NCBI GenBank assembly: GCA_964653025.1
Contig: CAZZBZ010000001.1
Coordinates: 1-64,000, forward strand
Source of the DNA: JABWAM01 sp964653025
GTDB lineage: Bacteria; Verrucomicrobiota; Verrucomicrobiia; JABWAM01
Direction of reading: 5' to 3'
DNA: 64,000 nucleotides
The translations under genes and the position numbers were made by a program. The notes beneath the pieces were generated by a model. It was not told where the DNA came from and did not search any database. It saw only the letters and a program-made list of their open reading frames with translations. Each line of letters opens with the position of its first letter. The first letter of the stretch is position 1. Below, piece after piece: positions 44,039 through 52,621 of the stretch.

Positions 44039-44210
44039 CACCCGTCAACTCCTGGAACGCCAGGCCGCATGGCAAAAGACGCGGATTCACCGTTCCTGGC
44101 CCGACAAGATTCGCGAGGCCGAAAGGCTTCGTGAGGCACTCGTGGAGTTGCGCCGGTCGCGCCCCGGTCGGGACAGAATCAATCAGCGCGAGCCGCGCCT
44201 CCCACAATAG
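44031..44210 (+). CDS. Small 59-residue partner of the nucleotidyltransferase-like protein
   Basis: An ATG at 44031 overlaps the upstream stop (ATGAATAG) and opens a frame of 59 residues: MNSTRQLLERQAAWQKTR, then WPDKIREAERLREALVELRRS, ending in RINQREPRLPQ. The charged single-helix character (WPDKIREAERLREAL) recalls short partner proteins found beside MNT-type nucleotidyltransferases. The last six codons lie within the left arm of a REPIN-like repeat, which supplies the C-terminus and stop codon. The original end may therefore have been replaced. No function can be assigned from sequence alone. Confidence 0.6.
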   Translation: MNSTRQLLERQAAWQKTRIHRSWPDKIREAERLREALVELRRSRPGRDRINQREPRLPQ

Positions 44211-44248
44211 GAGAGGAGGCCAATCTGGGGTGTGGGAGGCGCGGCTCG
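44189..44248. repeat. REPIN-like inverted repeat at the end of the small gene
   Basis: CGAGCCGCGCCTCCCACA (44189-44206) and TGTGGGAGGCGCGGCTCG (44231-44248) are perfect 18-bp reverse complements with a 24-nt spacer. The outward unit begins GTGGGAG, comparable to the GTAGGAG head of the repeat at 42124. The region from 44211 to 44348 holds nothing else recognised. Confidence 0.75.
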
Positions 44249-44348
44249 TGCCAATCACAGGGCCATCGGAAAAAAACCGAAAGGCAAGGCTCCGCCGGAC
44301 GCGTTTTCTCGCTCGAAATGCGCCTCTTCGCTCGTGGCGAATGCATGG

Positions 44349-46190
44349 CTACGGCTTGCGCGGCCCAAACTTCATCGGGGCGTCCCCGGCCTCGTAGGCC
44401 CCGAGATCGGGCGCCTTCCCGCGAAACCCGTCGTTGAAGTTCGGCAAGCGTTCGCCAGCATCCACGGCCACGCTCTTCTCCCTCAGCCGCAGGTCGAGCG
44501 GGGGCAATGCCTGAGGCTTGTCCGACATCGGTTCCCCTTTGAGAAATGCGTCGTAGTCCACCTCCACGGCATGCTCCTCGTAACCGGTGGCCTTGGTGAA
44601 CTCCGCGAGGCTTGAGAAGACCGCCTCGACCTGCGGCGTGCCCGAGGAGGAAATCTGGGTTGGCTCGGCAAACCGCCACATGATCGCCCTTCCCGGGGGA
44701 CAGCCCAGGACCCGATACCCGTTATAATCCATGCTGGAAGTGGCCGGGGTCAGGGTCCCCGTCCAGATGTAGCCATCGGGCTGCCCGTCCATCCCGAGGA
44801 ACAGGTTGTTGCGCAGGCGGGTGTTCTGCCAGATCGGGCCGTTGCGGAATCCATCCACGACCAGGAAGGTGTTGTGGTAGATGACGAGGCCGGCGGGATA
44901 GACATTCAACTTGAGCCCGGCACGGAGAATATTGAAGACCACGTTGCGGAAGATGTAGCCCGGGCCGGCGTAGACCGGTTGCGCGCTGATCCCCATGAAA
45001 CAGTTCCATGCGAAGTTGCGGGAGACGCGCAGGTTGTGGACCCCGTAATCCATCTCGAAGGCGTCGTCGATGCACTCGCTCACCTCGTTGTGGGAGAAGT
45101 CGATCGCGCAGCTCCGTTCCGCCCGGGGGCCTCGCGGATCGGTCCTGGCCACGTCGATCCCGTCCCAGAACCCCGACACCCTGTTCCATGACACGGCATG
45201 GCCCTGCCCCGCGATCCAGACGGCATGGGATTGGCCGTATTTCTCGCCGCTTTCGTTGCGCGGAGTCCATTCCTTGGCGGGCCCGACGAAGACATTGTCC
45301 AGGATGCTGGCCTCGCGGCATTTTCCGGACATCAGCCAGATGGGGCCCTGGGACTGCTCGAGCTTGCACCGTTGGACCACCAGCCCGGCGCAGGAATCCC
45401 CCTCGTTCACGCGGACCAGGTTGTCCGCGTCGCGCAGGGTCAGGTCCTGGATCCAGGTGTGGTCGGCCCCTCTCAGCAACAGCACGCAGTTCCCATCCCC
45501 CTGGATCACCGCCTCGCCGTCCCCCGCCCCGCGGATCACGATCGGTTTGTCGGGGGTTCCCGCCTTGTCGAGAAGGAAGTCCACTTTCCCCGGCTCATGG
45601 GGGGCCGCCGCCGTGTGAACCCCCGCGTGGACGAGGATGCATTCGCCGGGCTTCACCTCGGCATAGGCCTCCTTGAGATCATTGAAAAACAGCTCCTGCT
45701 TTGCGCCTTCGAAACCGGCCGGGTAGAGGTGGAGCGTGCGCGTCGGCTTCGGCGCCCGGGGCTCCGCCCGGGTCCTGGCCTTCACGGTCTTCTCCGCACG
45801 CCCGCCGTCGGGATCGCTCATCGCAAGCTTCACCTCGTACCCGACCCCGGGCGCGAGGTCCACGACGCTCCCGGCAAAGAGGTTGCCGCAGGTGTACGCT
45901 TCCGCGGGCTTGTCCGAGCCGGTCTTCTCCCCCTTGATACGGAGAAGGGGATGCCCCTTTTTCCATTCCCCGCCGGCGGACGGGCGGTAGAGGACCTCGA
46001 CGGTCGCGTTGCGGTTGTCGTCACCCGTCACATCCCACTCAAACCCGAGGCACTCGTGGGTGGGCGGCTCGACCACCAACTCTCCGGGCACCACCGCGTC
46101 CCCACCGCGCGCGACCGCGGCTGCGAGGAAAAGGAAAGCGGCCACCGCGACAGGGGAGCAAAACCTTGGAGAGATGCGCATGGCGGGCAT
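44349..46190 (-). CDS. Secreted right-handed beta-helix (pectate-lyase-like fold) protein
   Basis: A 613-residue exported protein. The ATG at 46190 (or 46181) begins a signal peptide (FCSPVAVAAFLFLAAAVARGG). Residues about 35-140 form a fibronectin-like sandwich. From about 150 on it is a parallel beta-helix: ECILVHAGVHT, KPIVIRGAGDGEAVIQGDG, HTWIQDLTLRDADNLV, CAGLVVQRCKLEQS, SWNRVSGFWDGIDVAR, IDFSHNEVSECIDDAFEMD, VVFNILRAGLKLNVYPAG and YHNTFLVV. The tail PDLGAYEAG is common in such proteins. The fold suits polysaccharide lyases or hydrolases, but no family-defining catalytic set was identified. It diverges from the LamG gene at 46297. Confidence 0.82.
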   Translation of the reverse strand: MPAMRISPRFCSPVAVAAFLFLAAAVARGGDAVVPGELVVEPPTHECLGFEWDVTGDDNRNATVEVLYRPSAGGEWKKGHPLLRIKGEKTGSDKPAEAYTCGNLFAGSVVDLAPGVGYEVKLAMSDPDGGRAEKTVKARTRAEPRAPKPTRTLHLYPAGFEGAKQELFFNDLKEAYAEVKPGECILVHAGVHTAAAPHEPGKVDFLLDKAGTPDKPIVIRGAGDGEAVIQGDGNCVLLLRGADHTWIQDLTLRDADNLVRVNEGDSCAGLVVQRCKLEQSQGPIWLMSGKCREASILDNVFVGPAKEWTPRNESGEKYGQSHAVWIAGQGHAVSWNRVSGFWDGIDVARTDPRGPRAERSCAIDFSHNEVSECIDDAFEMDYGVHNLRVSRNFAWNCFMGISAQPVYAGPGYIFRNVVFNILRAGLKLNVYPAGLVIYHNTFLVVDGFRNGPIWQNTRLRNNLFLGMDGQPDGYIWTGTLTPATSSMDYNGYRVLGCPPGRAIMWRFAEPTQISSSGTPQVEAVFSSLAEFTKATGYEEHAVEVDYDAFLKGEPMSDKPQALPPLDLRLREKSVAVDAGERLPNFNDGFRGKAPDLGAYEAGDAPMKFGPRKP

Positions 46191-46296
46191 TGGACGGCGG
46201 GACACGGCCCCGCGACAACCGCAATCCTCTGGTCTGGGAGACATACCATTGTTGTGGCCTCGCCTGCCCGCGAAGGGCGGGCTATCCAGATCGGCC

Positions 46297-47100
46297 ATGA
46301 AACGCTTGCTGATTTTGCTTTTCGGGGTCGCCCTCTCGATGACGCCGACCTTCCAGGGTTGGGCCGCCACCCCGATCGTGGAGTACCTCTTCAACGAGGC
46401 GGGCGATTCGCCCGCCAGCACGGGATCGTCCGACATCCGCCTGGTCCTGGTCCAGAAAGGGGCGGCGGCCGCCGAACTCCCTTCGGCCGCCGGCAAGGGC
46501 GTGCGCGGGGGAACGGACCGCTGCCTCGACCAATGCCTTGTCGAGGAACCCGTGCGGGCTTGGGCCGCCCTCGCGGAACCCGACGAGACTCTCAACGGTC
46601 TTCTCTCCTTCACGTTGATGGGCTGGTTCAAGAAGGTGGGCGCCCCGCTTTCGTGCGACCACCACCTCTTCTGGATGGGGGAGAAGAACCGCTTCCTGCT
46701 GATGGGCTGGGACAACGCCGGGATGCGCCTGGGGTTCAACGGCAAGAACGCCTACTCGGGACCGAACGCCTACGCCGGGCTGGACGATTGGATCTTCTTC
46801 GCGGTGACGTACGACGGAACCCTCGAGAAGCAGAACGTAGGGTTCTACAAAGGGACCCTCTCCGAAGGAGCCCGGTTGATCGGCAAAGTCTCTTTCTTCG
46901 ATGGCGCGCAGGGAGGGGCGATCCATGAGGGCAGCGTGCGCCTCCAGATCGGTGGGGTCGATGCGGTCAGCCGGTGTTTCAAGGGGTTCCTGGACGAACT
47001 CCGCGTGTTCGGTTCGACGAAGGACGCGAGCGGGGTCTTGGAAACGGACGAGATCCGCCAGTGGCAGGATAACGCCAAGCCTACCAAGCCCAGAAAATAA
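46297..47100 (+). CDS. Exported LamG-domain protein
   Basis: A 267-residue secreted protein with signal peptide LLILLFGVALSMTPTFQGWA and a LamG/concanavalin-like domain. Motifs are TPIVEYLFNEAGD, LLSFTLMGWFKK, DDWIFFAVTYDG and CFKGFLDELRVFGSTKDASGVLETDEIRQWQ. The last segment closely matches the PEP-CTERM protein at 41078 (VVRVFGSTTDASGVLSLSEIQTWQ), so the two are paralogs. This copy ends in KPTKPRK with no sorting tail. It is read divergently from the beta-helix gene across 106 bp that should hold both promoters; no clear boxes were found. Confidence 0.8.
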   Translation: MKRLLILLFGVALSMTPTFQGWAATPIVEYLFNEAGDSPASTGSSDIRLVLVQKGAAAAELPSAAGKGVRGGTDRCLDQCLVEEPVRAWAALAEPDETLNGLLSFTLMGWFKKVGAPLSCDHHLFWMGEKNRFLLMGWDNAGMRLGFNGKNAYSGPNAYAGLDDWIFFAVTYDGTLEKQNVGFYKGTLSEGARLIGKVSFFDGAQGGAIHEGSVRLQIGGVDAVSRCFKGFLDELRVFGSTKDASGVLETDEIRQWQDNAKPTKPRK

Positions 47101-47327
47101 GTTTGACGCCTGCAGGACACCTTCCCGCCTCAAACGAGAACGCGTGGAAGGTCCCGGTAAAAAAACGCGAGGCGACTCCTCGCAGAATTGATGAGGGGCC
47201 GTTGACCCCGTTCCGAAGGCTGCATGTCCTCGCTGGACACCACCACGGTACGGCCGCAGCGAGGTCGTCTGCAGAAGAGGGGCACTGGAGGGCGGCCATG
47301 AATGGCGCGCCACTGAACTGGCACGGC

Positions 47328-48413
47328 TCAGGGATTCTTCAGGCCGTACCGTACAAATGGGGCAGCACAGGGATTCCCGATGGCGATCTCCATCTCGCCA
47401 TCCGTAAGGTTGGCGACCACCGCCGCGGTGGTCCATCCCATGTCCTGATCACTCGGGTGGCGGCAGATCGAGAGCGGGAAGTCGGCGTGGTCCGCGAAAA
47501 ACTCACGGAGGTCCCCTGCGCGCAGGTCCCCGACCTTCGAGGCCAGCAGCCGCTCCATGTTCTGTTGCCTTAGCGGTGAACTGGGGGACGGGAAGTCCTT
47601 CTCCTCCTCGCAGCGGAGCGATTCGCAAAGGATCGAGTTGGCGTGGGCGAACGCACGGCCCGAGACCTCGCGTACATCCACACGACCGTTGACGAACTCC
47701 AGACACACCGCCCGCCCCGTGGCGTCCCCCAGCAGCGCGCTCCCGTTGTCGAACGAAAGCCCCCGGATCGCCGACAGCACCTCCTCCAGGGAGCGCTTCT
47801 CCTTGATGAGGCAGCGGATCAGCATCGTGGGCACGGTTTCCTCCACGGGAACTTTCCCAAAAAGAGAGTTGGCCACGTAACCCAGTCCCGCCGACGTCAT
47901 ACCGACATGGAAAAGCCAGCCGGGATAGTTGAGCACCACGCAGGCGGGCCCCTCCGAGAAGCGCTGGGTCATGATCCGGTAGCGCTCCAGTGGCGCACTG
48001 GTGTCCTTGGTCTGGCCGAGGAACGCCTTACCCCCCTGCGTCGCCGCCCCGCTGCACGCCACCGAGGTGCATCCCTCGTGGAGGAAGGGATGGGTCTTGG
48101 TGCCGCCATGGACCGCGGCAAACAGCATCCACGCGTAGTCGAAGCCTCCCCCCACCGCCATGCCACGGATCTCCTCCACGCAACGCGGCACGTGTTTGTC
48201 GAAAAGAGGGTGCCATTCGGCCATTGCGTAATCGAGAACCCGCTTCTCACTCCACCCACGGCCTTTCGCGAACCCATCGAGGGCCACCTTCGCCTCCTTG
48301 ACGATCGCATTCCGCAACGTCCGCCCATGCTGGCACCCAATCTCATGCGCAGAACCACTCCATGAATAGACCTGGTGTTTCCCTTCAACGCCCGCGGTGA
48401 CTGCTGCCTCCAT
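47328..48413 (-). CDS. C45-like peptidase / acyl-CoA:6-APA acyltransferase family protein
   Basis: A 361-residue Ntn-hydrolase-type protein of the C45 (AAT/penicillin acyltransferase-like) family. SAHEIGCQHGRTLR near residue 22 is the G-x-x-x-G start pattern. FLHEGCTSVACSG (about residue 115) carries the predicted autoprocessing/nucleophile Cys, followed by FLGQTKDTS, HVGMTSAGLGYVANSL, GSALLGDATGRAVCLEF and HANSILCES. There is no signal peptide. Family members hydrolyse or transfer N-acyl or peptide amide bonds, but the substrate is unknown. It lies divergent to a sodium symporter and an M55 aminopeptidase remnant, suggesting peptide or amide use. Confidence 0.8.
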   Translation of the reverse strand: MEAAVTAGVEGKHQVYSWSGSAHEIGCQHGRTLRNAIVKEAKVALDGFAKGRGWSEKRVLDYAMAEWHPLFDKHVPRCVEEIRGMAVGGGFDYAWMLFAAVHGGTKTHPFLHEGCTSVACSGAATQGGKAFLGQTKDTSAPLERYRIMTQRFSEGPACVVLNYPGWLFHVGMTSAGLGYVANSLFGKVPVEETVPTMLIRCLIKEKRSLEEVLSAIRGLSFDNGSALLGDATGRAVCLEFVNGRVDVREVSGRAFAHANSILCESLRCEEEKDFPSPSSPLRQQNMERLLASKVGDLRAGDLREFFADHADFPLSICRHPSDQDMGWTTAAVVANLTDGEMEIAIGNPCAAPFVRYGLKNP

Positions 48414-48528
48414 GCACGGAGGTTATGGGGCGCAACTTTACCTCGCCAAGAGAAAGGCCTTGGTATGACGGTCGAACCAACTCCGAGGGGTTGTTTCGCA
48501 GGATGGTCCGCAAGAAGATGGAAGGCCC

Positions 48529-48573
48529 ATGAAGATTTATGTGATGACCGACCTGGGGCGCCTCCCCCTCTAA
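48529..48573 (+). pseudogene. 5' stub of an M55 D-aminopeptidase-like gene
   Basis: The frame ATG 48529 to TAA 48571-48573 encodes MKIYVMTDL and then five unrelated residues. MKIYVMTDL is the standard opening of M55 (DppA-type) aminopeptidases, where the Asp is a zinc ligand. Sequence after codon 9 does not continue the family, so the rest was deleted. It lies 12 bp before the symporter start. Confidence 0.5.
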
Positions 48574-48585
48574 CCAACGCTTTGC

Positions 48586-50667
48586 ATGACCTGGATTGAC
48601 TGGCTGATTGTCCTGGTGTCCGTGGGGATCGTGGGCGTGGTTGCGGTCGCCACGCAGCGCTACATGACGAGCGTGGCGGACTTCTGCTCCGCGAGCCGGG
48701 TGGCGGGGCGCTACGTGATCGCGAACGCGCGCGGGGAGATGGGGATGGCCGTCGTGGGCCTGGTGGCGGGTTTCGAGGTCTTTTACCGGGCGGGATGGAC
48801 GATGGGGTGGTGGGGGTTTATCAGCATCCCCGTCGGGATGTTGATGATGCTGACGGGGTTCGTGGCCTACCGCTACCGCGAAACGCGGGTGATGACGATG
48901 GCGCAGTTTTTCGAGATCCGGTACAGCCGGGGATTCCGCCTCTTAGCGGGATTCATGGCGTTCGCGGGAGGGATCGTGAACTACGGGATCTTTCCCGCGG
49001 TGGCATCCCGATTCTTTGTCTACTTCTGCGGCCTGCCGCAGGACCTGCATTTCGGGGGAATGACGATCCCGACCTTCTCGGTGATCATGGCGCTCTATCT
49101 GGCGGTGGCGCTGATGGTGACGATTTCCGGGGGGCAGATCACGATCATGGTGACCGACTGTCTTGAGGGACTGATGTCCCTGGTGCTCTATTTCGTGGTG
49201 ATCGTGGCGCTCTTATGGATGTTCTCGTGGAGCGAGGTGCACCAGGCGCTGGCGATGGCCCCACCGGGGCACTCGAAGATGGACCCGTTCGATACGAACC
49301 AGATCAAGGACTTCAACCTCTGGTTCGTACTGATCGGGGTGGTGGGGAGCGTGTACAACCACATGGCATGGCAGGGGGGGCACGCTTTTAACAGCGCGGC
49401 GAAGAACCCGCACGAATCGAAGATGGCGGGAATCGTTGGAAACTGGCGCGGGTTTGGGAAGGGGCTCTTCGTAACGCTACTCGGGATCGCGGCCTACACC
49501 TACCTGACACATCCCGACTTCGCGCAGGGGGCGGCGGCGGTGGACGGGGTGCTCTCGAAGATCGAGAATCCGCAGATTGCGAGCCAGATGCGGATGCCGG
49601 TCGCGTTGGGGCTACTTCTGCCGGTCGGGGTGAAGGGGGTGGTTTGCGCGCTGTTTGTGTTGGGGCTCATCGCCTGTGACAGCTCTTACATCCACTCGTG
49701 GGCGACGATTTTTGTCCAGGATGTGCTGGTGCCTCTCCGAAAGAAGCCCTTTTCCCAGAAGCAGCACCTGCTGCTCTTGCGCTTCGCGGTGATCGGCGTG
49801 GCGCTCTTTGGGTTTCTCTTCAGCCTTCTCTACCGTCAAACGGATTACATCATGATGTTCTTCGCGATCACGGGGGCCATCTATACCGGGGGGGCGGGAG
49901 CGGTGATCATCGGGGGGTTCTACTGGAAAAAGGGAACCAACGCGGCGGCCTGGACCGCCATGCTCACCGGGTCGTCGCTGGCGGTCTTCGGTATCCTTGT
50001 CCAGCAACCGGCAATCTGGAAGCAGGCTCCGGCGTTCATGCACTGGGTCATCGCCAACGTGCCTTTCATTGGCAACCTCGATTCCGTGAAGGCTTTCGTG
50101 GTAAATATGCCGTCAAAGTTTCCGATCAACGGCCAGTGGATGTACCTGATCGCGATGTGCACGGCGGCGGGGCTCTACGTCATCGTCTCGCTACTCACCT
50201 TTCGAGAGGACTTCAACATGGACCGGATGCTGCATCGCGGAAAGTATGCCCTCGACCCGAAGGCGCAAGCGGATCTCCCGCCGGTCCTCAAGGGGTGGAC
50301 CTTTAAGAAGTTTTTTGGGGTCGACCACCAGTACACGACTGGGGACAAGGCAATTTCCTACACGCTCTTCGGTTGGAAGATGTTCTGGTTGGCCGTGGGC
50401 ACGATCATCACGCTCTGGAACCTCGTGGATCGCTGGCCGCTCACCTGGTGGTCCACCTATTGGCGGGTCCACTCGATCTACATCCCGTTCGTTCTCGCGA
50501 TCCCAACAACCATCTGGTTCCTCTGGGGCGGGATCCACGACTTGCGACTATTGTTCAAAGACCTCCGCTCAGCACAGCGCCAGGCGCACGACGATGGAAC
50601 CGTGGTCGACCACCGAAACCTGGACGAGGTGGAGGCGGAGAAGAAGGGAACGCCTCTGACGAAGTAG
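48586..50667 (+). CDS. Sodium:solute symporter family transporter
   Basis: An inner-membrane Na+-coupled transporter of the SSS family with about 13-14 hydrophobic segments. At 693 residues it is longer than usual (about 500-550), owing to a C-terminal extension with extra TM segments (about 600-670). Typical sites are DFCSASRVAGRYVIANARGE after TM1, YFVVIVALLWMFSW, and IACDSSYIHSWATIFVQDV in TM8 with the Ser/Thr sodium-site region. The ATG at 48586 is used. The substrate is not evident; it starts 12 bp after an M55 peptidase stub and is divergent from a C45-like gene, so small peptides or amino acids are possible. Confidence 0.85.
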   Translation: MTWIDWLIVLVSVGIVGVVAVATQRYMTSVADFCSASRVAGRYVIANARGEMGMAVVGLVAGFEVFYRAGWTMGWWGFISIPVGMLMMLTGFVAYRYRETRVMTMAQFFEIRYSRGFRLLAGFMAFAGGIVNYGIFPAVASRFFVYFCGLPQDLHFGGMTIPTFSVIMALYLAVALMVTISGGQITIMVTDCLEGLMSLVLYFVVIVALLWMFSWSEVHQALAMAPPGHSKMDPFDTNQIKDFNLWFVLIGVVGSVYNHMAWQGGHAFNSAAKNPHESKMAGIVGNWRGFGKGLFVTLLGIAAYTYLTHPDFAQGAAAVDGVLSKIENPQIASQMRMPVALGLLLPVGVKGVVCALFVLGLIACDSSYIHSWATIFVQDVLVPLRKKPFSQKQHLLLLRFAVIGVALFGFLFSLLYRQTDYIMMFFAITGAIYTGGAGAVIIGGFYWKKGTNAAAWTAMLTGSSLAVFGILVQQPAIWKQAPAFMHWVIANVPFIGNLDSVKAFVVNMPSKFPINGQWMYLIAMCTAAGLYVIVSLLTFREDFNMDRMLHRGKYALDPKAQADLPPVLKGWTFKKFFGVDHQYTTGDKAISYTLFGWKMFWLAVGTIITLWNLVDRWPLTWWSTYWRVHSIYIPFVLAIPTTIWFLWGGIHDLRLLFKDLRSAQRQAHDDGTVVDHRNLDEVEAEKKGTPLTK

Positions 50668-51002
50668 CCGATCCTCCCCCACTCTTCCGCACTGCCGCAT
50701 GGGTGGGCATGCCTTTTCAGGGCTCGGGCGGAACCGGGGCTGTGGGCGGCGTGACGATCTCGAAGCGCGGGTCGCGCGGCGAGTCGAACCGCTCGGTCGT
50801 GGTGACACGGAGGATCCACGCAACCCCGACCGTATCGCGGCGGCGGACCGAGGCGCGGAGAGAACCCAACGGGCACGACGGAGCGTGCCCCTCCAAAGAT
50901 CAGCCCCCACGACTTCTTGTGCCAGCTTCCCGCTTTGCGCGGCGCGATCTCCCAAAACGGCTCGCATCCCTGAACCGTCCCCGGTACCTATAGGCTTTTC
51001 CC
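50668..51002. other. 335-bp region without an intact gene; possible minus-strand gene remnant
   Basis: One minus-strand frame from about 50880 to a stop at 50717-50719 reads WILRVTTTERFDSPRDPRF, then EIVTPPTAPVPPEP. This looks like a protein C-terminus more than random sequence. No start or family is recognised. No repeats or RNA are seen in the rest. Confidence 0.25.
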
Positions 51003-52589
51003 ATGTCCTCCCCCTCCCTGAACTGGAAACGCTTCGCTGATCATTTCTGTGTGGTTCCCGCCCTCGGCGTGTCCCTCGACATCAGCCGCATGGGCTTCCG
51101 CGATGTTTTTTTTCAGGAAACCGCCCCGGCGATGCAGGCGGCCTTCGCCGCGATGGCCGAACTCGAGAAGGGCGCCCTCGCCAATCCCGACGAGAAGCGC
51201 AGGGTCGGCCACTACTGGCTCCGCGCCCCCGAGCTCGCGCCCGACCAGGAAATCGCTGCCGCCATCCGCGCCGCCCGTGAGGCGGTGACGCATTTCGCAA
51301 GGGAGGTCCGCTCCGGAAAGATCGCGTCGTCCTCGGGGAAGCCTTTCACGGACCTGCTGCTCGTCGGCATCGGCGGCTCCGCGCTCGGCCCCCAGCTCGT
51401 CAGCGCCGCGCTCGGTCATCCCGACCGCGATCAACTCCGCCCCTGGTTCTTCGACAACACCGACCCCGACGGCATGGACGCCGTGCTCGCCGCGATCGGC
51501 TCACGCCTCACGACCACGCTGGTCCTCGTCATCTCGAAATCGGGCGGCACGAAGGAAACGCGCAATGGCATGGTCGAGGCCCGTCGCGCCATCGAGAAGC
51601 TCGGGATCCCCTTCCCGAAGCACGCGGTCGCCATCACTGGCAAGGGAAGCGATCTCTCAAAAATCGTGGCCGCCGAGGGGTGGCTCGCCGAGTTCCCCAT
51701 GTGGGACTGGGTCGGCGGCCGCACCAGCCAGACCTCCACCGTCGGCCTCCTCCCCGCCGCGTTGCAAGGGCTCGACGTGGACGGGCTGATCGAGGGCGCA
51801 CGGCTCATGGACGAGGCCACGCGCGTCGCCGAGGCCCGCCATAATCCCGCGGCTCTTCTCGCCCTCATGTGGCTGCACGCCACCGACGGGCGCGGCGCAA
51901 AGGACATGGTCATCCTTCCCTACAAGGATCGCCTCCTCCTGCTCAGCCGCTACCTCCAGCAACTCGTCATGGAGTCGATCGGCAAGGAACGCGACCTCCG
52001 CGGGCGGGTCGTCAACCAGGGAATCTCCGTTTACGGGAACAAGGGTTCCACCGACCAGCACGCCTACGTCCAGCAACTCCGGGACGGCGTTGACAACTTC
52101 TTCGTCACCTTCGTCCAGGTCCTCCGGGACCGCGACGGCGCGGAGTTCGAGGTGGAGCCGGGAATCACCTCGGGGGACTACCTCCACGGCTTCCTCCTCG
52201 GAACCCGCGCGGCGCTTGCGGAAAAGGAACGCCCCTCGATGACGCTCACCCTCCCGGACCTTTCGCCGCGAAGCCTCGGCGCGGTGATCGCGCTATTCGA
52301 GCGCGCCGTCGGCTTCTACGCCTCGCTCGTCGGGATCAACGCCTACCACCAGCCCGGCGTCGAGGCCGGCAAGAAGGCGGCCGGCGCGGTCCTCGAACTC
52401 CAGGGGCGCGTCGTCGGCGAACTCCGCAAGCGCGCGGGCCAACCTGCCACCTCCGAGGAACTGGCCTCCGCGCTCGGCGCCGATCCCGAGACGATCTTCC
52501 TCATCCTCCACCACCTCGCCGCCAATCCCGGACGCGGCGTCTGCGCCGAGGGCACCGATCCCGCCACCGCCCACTTCTTCGCGGCCTAA
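51003..52589 (+). CDS. pgi: Glucose-6-phosphate isomerase
   Basis: Interconverts glucose 6-phosphate and fructose 6-phosphate in the cytoplasm. The 528-residue product contains LLVGIGGSALGPQL (about residue 122), FDNTDPDG, VISKSGGTKETRNG (about 178; phosphate-binding Ser/Thr), PMWDWVGGRTSQTS, KGSTDQHAYVQQLRDG with the catalytic His/Gln region, and a lysine-containing VGINAYHQPGVEAGKK near residue 445. It uses ATG 51003. It provides the link between the sugar-kinase and glycan genes in this window and glycolysis. Confidence 0.95.
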   Translation: MSSPSLNWKRFADHFCVVPALGVSLDISRMGFRDVFFQETAPAMQAAFAAMAELEKGALANPDEKRRVGHYWLRAPELAPDQEIAAAIRAAREAVTHFAREVRSGKIASSSGKPFTDLLLVGIGGSALGPQLVSAALGHPDRDQLRPWFFDNTDPDGMDAVLAAIGSRLTTTLVLVISKSGGTKETRNGMVEARRAIEKLGIPFPKHAVAITGKGSDLSKIVAAEGWLAEFPMWDWVGGRTSQTSTVGLLPAALQGLDVDGLIEGARLMDEATRVAEARHNPAALLALMWLHATDGRGAKDMVILPYKDRLLLLSRYLQQLVMESIGKERDLRGRVVNQGISVYGNKGSTDQHAYVQQLRDGVDNFFVTFVQVLRDRDGAEFEVEPGITSGDYLHGFLLGTRAALAEKERPSMTLTLPDLSPRSLGAVIALFERAVGFYASLVGINAYHQPGVEAGKKAAGAVLELQGRVVGELRKRAGQPATSEELASALGADPETIFLILHHLAANPGRGVCAEGTDPATAHFFAA

Positions 52590-52621
52590 CCTGTATTTCT
52601 CACTATTCTCAAAAAAACCTC

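Noticed and set aside
46191..46745. N-terminal extension of the beta-helix protein frame
   Set aside because: It runs antisense through the LamG gene; a clean signal peptide starts at 46190 or 46181.
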